From the NCBI GenBank assembly GCA_964447445.1, contig CAYUSW010000076.1:1-5389 (forward strand): a DNA stretch of 5,389 nucleotides, given 5' to 3'. Both the position numbers and the translations under genes were made by a program. How positions within the stretch are numbered: position 1 is the first letter of the stretch; each line of letters begins with the position of its first letter. The notes under the pieces were generated by a model, which was given only the letters and a program-made list of their open reading frames with translations, was not told where the DNA came from and made no database searches. Below, in pieces: positions 1 through 5,389 of the stretch. The DNA is from CAIOGO01 sp964447445 (GTDB lineage: Bacteria > Bipolaricaulota > Bipolaricaulia > UBA7950 > UBA9294).

Positions 1-403
1 GCTGTTCGCGGGCGTGAGGCGCACGTCGCTCCGAACGGACGAGATCGTCACGGAGGTCCGCGTGCCGGCGCCCGAGCCCGGCCTGCGCTCGGGGTTTGCG
101 AAACAACAGCGCTTGCGCGGCCACGACCTCGCGGTGGCAAGCATTGCGGGGACGTACGCTCCGGCAGACGGGATCCTGCGGCTGGCGTTTGGGAGTTGCG
201 CCCCGACCCCCGTTCTCGTCGCGCCGATCGAGGCGCGGGGAGCGTCCTTCGAGGCGGTTGCGGACGAAGCGGTGCGGCGCGTCCAGGCGGCTGCGTCGCC
301 GATCAGCGACGTGCGCGCGTCGGCGGAATACCGGCGCGCGGTGCTTCCGGTCCTTGTGCGGCGGCTGGTCGTGGCGCTCCTTGAGGAAGGAGGCTCGACA
401 TAG
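1..403 (+). CDS. FAD-binding subunit of a molybdenum hydroxylase (CoxM/XdhB-like), 3' end only
   Basis: This is the C-terminal 133 residues of the medium, flavin-carrying subunit of a xanthine dehydrogenase / CO dehydrogenase type enzyme. In this family the subunit takes electrons from the 2Fe-2S subunit and passes them via FAD to the final acceptor. The reading frame is open from base 2 and ends at TAG 401-403. The first visible residues, FAGVRRTSLRTDEIVTEVRVP, match the end of the FAD-binding (PCMH) domain, where family members have a 'G.rrT.L..dEiitev.vP' pattern. The rest is the CO-dehydrogenase flavoprotein C-terminal domain, recognisable from GFAKQQRLRGHDLAVASIAG near its start and SPISDVRASAEYRRAVLPVL near its end. 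A full subunit is usually about 280-300 residues, so a little over half, including the pyrophosphate-binding loops, lies upstream of the window. The stop codon overlaps the proposed start of the next gene. The family is secure from motifs; the electron acceptor and substrate are not visible. Confidence 0.9.
   Translation, partial: LFAGVRRTSLRTDEIVTEVRVPAPEPGLRSGFAKQQRLRGHDLAVASIAGTYAPADGILRLAFGSCAPTPVLVAPIEARGASFEAVADEAVRRVQAAASPISDVRASAEYRRAVLPVLVRRLVVALLEEGGST
385..393 (+). promoter_or_regulatory. Strong Shine-Dalgarno sequence of the 2Fe-2S subunit gene
   Basis: GGAAGGAGG is close to an ideal anti-16S match. Six bases (394-399) separate it from the triplet ATA at 400-402. No ATG, GTG or TTG lies at a workable distance in the downstream gene's frame. 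The first such codon is GTG 448, more than 50 bases away, so this site is the main evidence for where that gene starts. Confidence 0.75.
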
Positions 404-954
404 ACCGCGAGATTCGCGTCGTCGTCAACGGTCATCCTGAGACCGCCGTGGTCCCCGCGGGGATGACTCTGCTCGAGTTCGTGCGCGGTCACCTTCAACT
501 CACCGGGACGAAAGAGGGCTGCGGGATTGGCGAGTGCGGCGCTTGCACCGTGCTCCTCGATGGGAAAGCTGTCACGGCGTGTCTCGTGCTCGCCGTCGAA
601 GCCGACGGGGCGACGGTCGAGACGATCGAGGGAGAGGTCAAGGATGGCGAGCTGTCGCTCCTCCAGAGGGCCTTCGTCGAGACGGGCGCCGTACAGTGCG
701 GATTCTGCACGCCGGGGATGATCATGTCGGCGCGCGGTCTCCTGCGCCGCCTCCCGAATCCCAGCGACGAGGAGATCGTGGAGGCGATGGCGGGGAACCT
801 GTGCCGGTGCACGGGATACGAAGCCATCCTGAGGGCGGTACGGCTGACGGCCGAAGGGTCTCAGCCGAGGGCTGAGACCTTGGCAGAACGAAGTGCCGCG
901 GGCGATGGACGTCTCTCTGCCAGACTCGGCGAGCGGGGAGGCGCGCGTGACTGA
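400..954 (+). CDS. 2Fe-2S subunit of a molybdenum hydroxylase (CoxS/XdhC-like small subunit), apparent ATA start
   Basis: Small electron-transfer subunit that carries two [2Fe-2S] clusters between the molybdenum site and FAD. Counting from ATA 400, the plant-ferredoxin-like cluster uses Cys41, Cys46, Cys49 and Cys61 (GCGIGECGACT, then TAC). The helical-domain cluster uses Cys100, Cys103, Cys135 and Cys137 (QCGFCTPGM and CRCTGYEAI). All eight ligands are present. I start it at ATA because the family's N-terminal strand (here DREIRVVVNG, then the LTGTK segment before cluster 1) is encoded from base 403, and a strong ribosome site lies six bases before ATA. A conventional start exists only at GTG 448, which would delete that first strand and has no good ribosome site. 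The product is 184 residues against about 155-165 for the family. The excess is a charged, unconserved tail of about 35 residues after the CRCTGYEAI helix, encoded over a hairpin (855-881) and overlapping the next gene. Function is secure; the start is inferred. Confidence 0.9.
   Translation: MDREIRVVVNGHPETAVVPAGMTLLEFVRGHLQLTGTKEGCGIGECGACTVLLDGKAVTACLVLAVEADGATVETIEGEVKDGELSLLQRAFVETGAVQCGFCTPGMIMSARGLLRRLPNPSDEEIVEAMAGNLCRCTGYEAILRAVRLTAEGSQPRAETLAERSAAGDGRLSARLGERGGARD
855..881. repeat. 10-bp perfect inverted repeat (hairpin) in the 3' tail of the 2Fe-2S gene
   Basis: GGTCTCAGCC (857-866) and GGCTGAGACC (870-879) are exact reverse complements around a 3-base loop GAG. The pairing extends outward by one G-U pair (856/880) and one A-U pair (855/881). 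It lies after the last conserved codon of the 2Fe-2S subunit and 66 bases before the proposed start of the molybdopterin subunit. No T-run follows (only CCTTGG), so it does not look like an intrinsic terminator. It could be an mRNA-processing or stability element, or a short dispersed palindromic repeat that landed in frame. The structure is visible; any role is inference. Confidence 0.7.
935..941 (+). promoter_or_regulatory. Shine-Dalgarno sequence deciding the start of the molybdopterin subunit
   Basis: GGGGAGG sits five bases before GTG 947. Upstream in-frame candidates, GTG 893 and ATG 905, have no comparable site. GTG 947 also places the first residues (TELRVVGKPVPRDDA) where family members begin, so it is the preferred start. 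Confidence 0.7.
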
Positions 955-3289
955 GCTGCGGGTCGTGGGAAAGCCGGTACCGCGAGACGACGCGATCGAC
1001 AAGGTGACGGGCGCGGCGCGCTACACGACCGATCTCATGCTGCCCGGCATGCTCCACGCGGCGATCCTCACGTCCCCGCACGCGTCGGCGCGTATCGTGC
1101 GCATCGACGCAGCGTCGGCGCGCGCGGTACCCGGTGTGCGGGCCGTCCTTACCGGCAACGATCTCGATGTCCGCCTCGGGCTCTACCTGCGAGACAAGCG
1201 GATTCTGGCGCGCGACGTCGTTCGCTATCAAGGCGAGGCCGTGGCCGCCGTGGCGGCCGACACGCTCGACGCGGCCCGTGCCGGCTGCCGTCTTCTCCGC
1301 GTCGAGTACGAGGAGCTTCCGGCCGTTCTGGATCCTCGCCGGGCCATTGAGCCGGGCGGCCCGCTCGTGCATCCCGATCTCGCGTCCTACGACCACATGC
1401 GCGGGGTCTTCTTCCCCAAGCCGGGGTCGAACATCGCCCACCATCAGAAGATCCGCAAGGGCAACGCGGCGTGCGCCCTGGAGGCGTCCGACGTTCGCCT
1501 TGAGGTCTCGTTCGACAATCCGCCCGTGCAGCACGTCCCGATGGAGACTCACGCGGCGATCGCGCAGGCGCTTCCCGGCAAGCGGGCCGAGGTCTGGACG
1601 TCGAGCCAGTCGCCATACACGGTGCGCCATCTCCTCGCGCTGGCGTTCGGTCTCCCGCACGCTGCGATCCGCGTCCATGTTCCGCATGTCGGCGGGGGCT
1701 TCGGCGGCAAGGCAGGGCTCGGCCTTGAGCCGCTTGCCTATGTCCTATCGAAGGCGTGCGGCGGACGGCCGGTCCAGATTTCGATGACGCGCGAGGAGGA
1801 GTTCAACACGACTCCCTCTCGGCAGGGCCTGTACTCGACGATTCGCCTCGGAGCATCGCGAGACGGCCGCCTGACGGCGCTCGAGGCGACCTACGTTTGG
1901 GACGCGGGCGCGTACGCCGACTACGGAGTCAACGTCGGCCGCGCGGCCGCCTACTCCGGCGCCGGGCCCTACGCGCTCGACCACTGCTCCGTCGACTCGT
2001 ACGTTGTCTACACGAACAAGGTATATGGCACCGCGTACCGCGGCTTCGGCCATCTCGAAGTGCTGTGGGGCGTCGAGCGCGCGATGGACCAGATGGCGCG
2101 GAAACTCGGGCTCGATCCGGTCGAGTTTCGGCGGAAGAACCTCCTGAAGGAGGGCGACACGACGATCACGGGCGAGGCATTCACGGCGGGGCACGGCAAG
2201 CCGATCGAGTGCCTCAACGCCGCGGCGAAGGCAATCGACTGGGGCCTCCCGTCGGTCGCGCCGAGCGCCCCCCGCAGGGTCCGCGGCAAGGGGGTTGCCA
2301 TGCTGCACAAGGCTCCCGCGATGCCGACCTACACGTCGTGCGCGGCGATCATCAAGCTCGACGAGGACGGCGCCGCCGACGTGCTCGTCTCCGGCGTCGA
2401 CTACGGCCAGGGCACCTACACCGTGCTGCGCCAGATCGCGGCGGAGGAGCTCGGCCTTCCGATCGGCAAAGTGCACGTGACCTGGGAGTGCGACACCGCG
2501 ATGACGCCCTACGACTGGCAGACGGTCGCGAGTCGGTTCGCCTACATGGGGGGAAACGCCGTGATCCAGGCGGCCGCCGACTGCCTGAATCAGATGCGCG
2601 CCGTGGCGTCGCAAGTCCTCGAGATCTCGCCGGGCGACCTCGTCTGCCGCGACGAAGAGATCTACCCGCTGAACGAGCCGGAGCGCGCCGTCGCCTACAG
2701 AGACCTCGCTCTTGGATACACGTTTCCGAACGGGAACTCGATCGGCGGTCCCATCATCGGACACGGTCGCTACATCGCGACCGGCCTCACGAACCTTGAC
2801 CCGGAGACCGGCCAGGGGAGGCCGGCCCAGTTTTGGACGTACGGCGCGCACGCGGTCGAGCTCGAGGTCGACACCGAGACAGGCGAAATCGAGGTCTTGA
2901 AGATCGCCACCGCTCTCGATGCCGGCAAGGTCCTGAATCCGCTCCTGTGCAGAGGCCAAGTCGTCGGCGGCATCGTCCAGGGTCTAGGCTCTGCGCTTCA
3001 CGAAGGCTTTCGCTTCGACGAGCGCGGACGGCTCCAGAACCCCAGTTTCGTTGACTACAAGATCCCGACGGCGAAGGACCTGCCGCGGGAGATCGTGCCA
3101 ATCCTGCTCGAGAACCCGCAGCCGGACGGGCCGTACGGGGCGCGCGGCGTGGCCGAACACCCGATGATCTCGGTCCCGTCGGCGATCGGAAACGCCCTCT
3201 CGAACGCCCTTGGGATCGAGTTCACGTCGCTTCCTCTCTCCCCCGAGCGCGTGCTTGAGAAGATCCTCGAGGCGGAGCGTGGCCCGTGA
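947..3289 (+). CDS. Molybdopterin-binding catalytic subunit of a xanthine dehydrogenase-family hydroxylase
   Basis: Large subunit holding the molybdenum-pterin cofactor, where a C-H bond (typically of an N-heterocycle or aldehyde) is hydroxylated with water-derived oxygen. Numbered from GTG 947 (780 residues, normal for the family), an a/b-hammerhead domain begins at about residue 14 (RDDAIDKVTGAARYTTD) and is followed by the two molybdopterin-binding domains. GGGFGGK is at 249-255. Glu284 in TREEEF aligns with bovine XDH Glu802. Arg365 in AYRGFG aligns with bovine Arg880. Glu737 in GVAEHP aligns with the catalytic Glu1261. The Phe914 and Phe1009 positions of XDH appear as non-aromatic residues in the segments KEGDTTITG and APAMPTYTSC. 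The Gln767 position falls in PPVQHVPMETH, shifted by one. It is not a form I CO dehydrogenase because the AYRCSFR loop is absent. GTG 893 or ATG 905 would add 18 or 14 residues. It overlaps the 2Fe-2S gene by 8 bases and the fdrA-like gene by 4. The family is certain; the substrate is unknown. Confidence 0.93.
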   Translation: MTELRVVGKPVPRDDAIDKVTGAARYTTDLMLPGMLHAAILTSPHASARIVRIDAASARAVPGVRAVLTGNDLDVRLGLYLRDKRILARDVVRYQGEAVAAVAADTLDAARAGCRLLRVEYEELPAVLDPRRAIEPGGPLVHPDLASYDHMRGVFFPKPGSNIAHHQKIRKGNAACALEASDVRLEVSFDNPPVQHVPMETHAAIAQALPGKRAEVWTSSQSPYTVRHLLALAFGLPHAAIRVHVPHVGGGFGGKAGLGLEPLAYVLSKACGGRPVQISMTREEEFNTTPSRQGLYSTIRLGASRDGRLTALEATYVWDAGAYADYGVNVGRAAAYSGAGPYALDHCSVDSYVVYTNKVYGTAYRGFGHLEVLWGVERAMDQMARKLGLDPVEFRRKNLLKEGDTTITGEAFTAGHGKPIECLNAAAKAIDWGLPSVAPSAPRRVRGKGVAMLHKAPAMPTYTSCAAIIKLDEDGAADVLVSGVDYGQGTYTVLRQIAAEELGLPIGKVHVTWECDTAMTPYDWQTVASRFAYMGGNAVIQAAADCLNQMRAVASQVLEISPGDLVCRDEEIYPLNEPERAVAYRDLALGYTFPNGNSIGGPIIGHGRYIATGLTNLDPETGQGRPAQFWTYGAHAVELEVDTETGEIEVLKIATALDAGKVLNPLLCRGQVVGGIVQGLGSALHEGFRFDERGRLQNPSFVDYKIPTAKDLPREIVPILLENPQPDGPYGARGVAEHPMISVPSAIGNALSNALGIEFTSLPLSPERVLEKILEAERGP

Positions 3290-4872
3290 CACGACCTGCC
3301 GGGCCACGGCCTAGCGTGAAGCGGCTCGTGGTTGAGCGCGGTCGCTACTGCGACTCCGTCTTTCTCCTCCGCATCAGCCGTTCGCTGGAAGGACTTCCAG
3401 GCGTTCGCCGCGCAACGGTCGCCATGGGAACTCCGGCCAATCTCGAGAACCTCGCGCGCGTCGGCTTTGCAGTTGAGGAGGCCGTGCGTGCCGACGATCT
3501 GGTCACTGCCGTCGAGGCGGACAGCGAGGAGGCACTCGGTGAGGCTGCGCGGACGCTCGAGCTGCTGCTCGCTGCCGGCAGTGGATCGACGGAGACATCC
3601 GAGGAGCTGCTTGCGACGCTCGGCGACGCGCTCTCAGTCGACGCAGGCGCGAATCTAGCCCTCATCTCGGTTCCCGGCGCCTATGCTGCCGCCGAGGCGC
3701 GCCGCGCGCTCCGGCGTGGTCTCCAGGTCATGCTGTTCTCCGACAACGTCGCGGTCGAGGACGAGGTGTCGCTCAAAGACGAGGGCGCTCGGCGAGGACT
3801 CCTCGTCATGGGACCCGACTGCGGCACAGCGATCGTGAACGGCATCCCCCTTGGGTTCGCCAACGTTGTGCGGCGCGGTTCCACGGGCATCATCGGTGCA
3901 TCCGGCACGGGAATTCAGGAAGTGACATCGCTCATCGATCGCTATGGCGGCGGGATCTCGCAGGCCCTCGGGACCGGCGGGCGCGACCTCTCGAAGGTTG
4001 TGGCGGCGCGGTCCACGCTTGCGGGGATCGACGCGCTCGCAGCGGATCCAGAGACGGCCGTCCTCGTTGTCGTCTCGAAGACCCCCGCTCCGGAGATTGC
4101 CGAGCGCGTGCTGGCGAAGCTTGAGCAGACGGGGAAGCCGGTTGTGGTTCACTTCGTAGGGGCCGCGGCGCAAGCGCCGCGCGGACCCGTCACCTTTGCG
4201 CACACGCTTGAGGAGACAGCTCGCGCTGCCTGCCGTTTGGCCGGGATCTCCGTGCCGGACGCCGGCGAAGCGGAGTTACCCAGGAGCCACTCCCTCGCGC
4301 CGGAGAGCCCGGGACCTCAGCTCCTACGTGGCTTCTTCTGCGGCGGGACGCTGGCCCAAGAGGCGTGGGCGATCCTGCGGCGAAGAGGCATCAACGTCCG
4401 CTCGAACGTTGCCGCCGACCCCGCGCTCCGCATCAAGCCAGGCGACGAGGTGGCAGGACACGTCTTGTGGGACCTCGGTGACGATGCGTTCACGGTCGGC
4501 CGACCGCATCCGATGATCGAGCCCAGGCTGCGCGATGCGGAAGTCACTCGGGCGCTTGAGGATACGGGTGTCTCCGTGGTTCTCGTCGATTGCGTCCTTG
4601 GATATGGAGCGCACGCGGATCCCGCCGGGAGCCTAGCACAGGCTGTCGAGGACGCGGTCGAAGCTGGCAAAGTCGACCGCCACTCGGCCCTAGCTGACCG
4701 GAGGTCAGCCGTGGTCGCTTCGGTCACTGGAACGGACCGCGATCCGCAAGGCTATCGGGACCAACGCCGGAAGCTCGAAGGAGCGGGGATCCTCGTTGCA
4801 GAGAGCAACGCCCAGGCGGCGGAGTGGGCGGCGGCCCTCCTGGGCGCGGCCGAGGGGCGAGGAGCGAGATGA
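3286..4872 (+). CDS. fdrA: FdrA family protein (acyl-CoA synthetase-like; putative oxamate carbamoyltransferase subunit)
   Basis: A 528-residue protein of the FdrA family; the E. coli homologue has about 555. FdrA is built like the alpha and beta chains of succinyl-CoA synthetase joined together. In E. coli it is encoded in the allantoin locus and has been linked, with YlbE and YlbF, to oxamate carbamoyltransferase (oxalurate to oxamate plus carbamoyl phosphate). Visible FdrA signatures are RGRYCDSVFLLRIS and VAMGTPANLENLA (N-terminal domain), then VPGAYAAAEARRAL, MGPDCGTAIVNGIPLGFANV (G176-T181) and GASGTGIQEVTSL (from G204). GISQALGTGGRDLS (from G223) comes next, and then the C-terminal WDLGDDAFTVGRPHPMI (D396 on) and LVDCVLGYGAHADPAG (D435 on). 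The Gly-rich phosphohistidine loop of succinyl-CoA synthetase (GHAGA) is not seen; His306 lies only roughly there. The GTG start overlaps the previous stop as GTGA, with GGAG eight bases upstream. Family assignment is strong; the reaction is transferred from E. coli and not certain here. Confidence 0.88.
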   Translation: MTRPAGPRPSVKRLVVERGRYCDSVFLLRISRSLEGLPGVRRATVAMGTPANLENLARVGFAVEEAVRADDLVTAVEADSEEALGEAARTLELLLAAGSGSTETSEELLATLGDALSVDAGANLALISVPGAYAAAEARRALRRGLQVMLFSDNVAVEDEVSLKDEGARRGLLVMGPDCGTAIVNGIPLGFANVVRRGSTGIIGASGTGIQEVTSLIDRYGGGISQALGTGGRDLSKVVAARSTLAGIDALAADPETAVLVVVSKTPAPEIAERVLAKLEQTGKPVVVHFVGAAAQAPRGPVTFAHTLEETARAACRLAGISVPDAGEAELPRSHSLAPESPGPQLLRGFFCGGTLAQEAWAILRRRGINVRSNVAADPALRIKPGDEVAGHVLWDLGDDAFTVGRPHPMIEPRLRDAEVTRALEDTGVSVVLVDCVLGYGAHADPAGSLAQAVEDAVEAGKVDRHSALADRRSAVVASVTGTDRDPQGYRDQRRKLEGAGILVAESNAQAAEWAAALLGAAEGRGAR

Positions 4873-5389
4873 GCGCGCAATCCGAGTCACTCCGCGTCTT
4901 CCGGAGCGATCTCCACGTCGTGAACCTCGGTCTGCGCTCGTTCGCTGATGCCGTTCATGCGGCCGGGGGATCGGTCGTGCACGTCGATTGGCGCCCGCCG
5001 GCGGGCGGGGATCCCAAGCTTGCAGAGATTCTTGAGAGCCTGCACAACGTCGAGGGCTCCGGCTGGCGTGAGCCGATCGCCTCGGCCAACGCCGCCGCCG
5101 CCGGTCGCCTTCTTGCGGCTGAACCCAGCGTCCTTGGGATTGGGCGTGCGGACAGCGTCATTCCCGGGATGACGGAGGACACCGTACTGCACGCCGGGCC
5201 TCCGGTTGCTTGGGACTCCATGTGTGGGCCGATGCGCGGCGCCGTGATCGGCGCCCTCCTCTATGAAGAGCGGGCTGCCACGCCCGAAGAGGCGGTCGAA
5301 CTTGCGGCGTCGGGAAGGATTCGCTTTGCGCCCTGCCACGAGCATCAGTCCGTCGGGCCGATGGCCGGGATCATCACCGCGTCGATGCC
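4869..5389 (+). CDS. DUF1116 / YlbE-like protein, 5' part only (putative oxamate carbamoyltransferase subunit)
   Basis: The ATG overlaps the fdrA stop as ATGA, with GAGGAG four bases upstream; the frame stays open to the window's end. The 173 visible residues are a little under half of a protein that is usually about 420-470 long. They match the DUF1116 family (E. coli YlbE). Signatures are NLGLRSFADAVHAAGGSVVH and VDWRPPAGGDPKLAEIL, then GIGRADSVIPGM (ending at Met101), LHAGPPVAW (His108-Pro112) and DSMCGPMRGAVIGALLYE (Met118-Gly124). PCHEHQSVGPMAGII begins at Pro155. No signal peptide or membrane segment is seen, so it is probably cytoplasmic. In E. coli ylbE follows fdrA, and the two products together with YlbF are linked to oxalurate/oxamate carbamoyl transfer. 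The same order here supports a shared complex. A DUF2877 (YlbF-like) gene and a carbamate kinase would be expected just downstream, but that is prediction only. Confidence 0.88.
   Translation, partial: MSAQSESLRVFRSDLHVVNLGLRSFADAVHAAGGSVVHVDWRPPAGGDPKLAEILESLHNVEGSGWREPIASANAAAAGRLLAAEPSVLGIGRADSVIPGMTEDTVLHAGPPVAWDSMCGPMRGAVIGALLYEERAATPEEAVELAASGRIRFAPCHEHQSVGPMAGIITASM

Noticed and set aside
882..897. Second small stem GGCA/TGCC beside the 855-881 hairpin, possibly making a compound repeat element.
   Set aside because: Four base pairs with an 8-base loop cannot be told from chance. Worth including only if a genome search finds copies of the whole 850-905 segment.
893..946. GTG 893 or ATG 905 as the start of the molybdopterin subunit.
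   Set aside because: Neither has a Shine-Dalgarno site and the added residues (MPRAMDVSLPDSASGEAR) are not family-like. GTG 947 has GGGGAGG five bases upstream and a typical N-terminus.
448..954. GTG 448 (or ATG 463) as the start of the 2Fe-2S subunit.
   Set aside because: It would remove the first beta strand (REIRVVVNG) of the ferredoxin fold, has no good ribosome site, and ignores the strong Shine-Dalgarno at 385-393. It stays the fallback if ATA initiation is disproved.
722..2959. Long minus-strand open frames (722-1687 and 1745-2959).
   Set aside because: They lie fully antisense to the molybdopterin subunit, whose motifs are clear. They are Arg-rich, match no family I recognise, and are the usual by-product of strong G/C bias at third codon positions.
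947..3289. Calling the hydroxylase an aerobic CO dehydrogenase (coxL) on gene order and size.
   Set aside because: The active-site loop that defines form I CO dehydrogenase (AYRCSFR) is absent; this protein has AYRGFGH. Gene order M-S-L is shared by many non-CO enzymes.
4164..4181. Perfect 8-bp palindrome CGCGGCGC / GCGCCGCG with a 2-base loop inside fdrA.
   Set aside because: It is made only of G and C in an Ala/Arg/Pro-rich coding stretch, has a loop too short for a good hairpin, and is expected by chance at this GC content.
4693..4709. 7-bp inverted repeat GCTGACC-GGA-GGTCAGC inside fdrA.
   Set aside because: A stem this short is expected a few times per window by chance. It is in mid-gene, has no T-run, and shows no link to a start or stop.

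Overview
The window is wall-to-wall coding sequence on the + strand, from a high-GC bacterium (codon third positions are strongly G/C, judged by eye). Nothing in it fixes the lineage. Gene content and GC would fit many soil, sediment or thermophilic groups, and I do not name a phylum. Five genes are packed head to tail. All four gene junctions are overlaps: ATAG at 400-403, an 8-base overlap at 947-954, GTGA at 3286-3289 and ATGA at 4869-4872. This is almost certainly part of one translationally coupled operon. Both ends are cut, so the operon's promoter and terminator lie outside the window.

Left half (1-3289): a three-subunit molybdenum hydroxylase of the xanthine dehydrogenase / CO dehydrogenase superfamily, in the order FAD subunit (3' end only), 2Fe-2S subunit, molybdopterin subunit. 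The molybdopterin subunit has the family's core features: the GGGFGGK loop, an acidic residue at the position of bovine XDH Glu802, the active-site Arg in AYRGFG, and the catalytic Glu in GVAEHP. It lacks the AYRCSFR loop of true aerobic CO dehydrogenase. By eye it also lacks the two phenylalanines that sandwich purines in classical xanthine dehydrogenase, so its substrate cannot be read off.

Right half (3286-5389): a complete FdrA-family protein (succinyl-CoA-synthetase-like fold) followed by the first 173 codons of a DUF1116 / YlbE protein. In Escherichia coli the homologues fdrA, ylbE and ylbF sit in the allantoin locus. They have been linked to oxamate carbamoyltransferase, which splits oxalurate phosphorolytically to oxamate and carbamoyl phosphate; carbamate kinase then makes ATP.

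Taken together, the operon joins a ring-hydroxylating molybdoenzyme directly to a carbamoyl-transfer module. The simplest inference is a catabolic route for a purine or other N-heterocycle that ends in carbamoyl phosphate, though the substrate may not be xanthine. The points most worth a second look are this coupling, the apparent ATA start codon of the 2Fe-2S gene behind a near-perfect Shine-Dalgarno sequence, and a 10-bp perfect hairpin inside that gene's unconserved 3' tail. There is no intergenic stretch over 300 bases; in fact there is no intergenic sequence at all.
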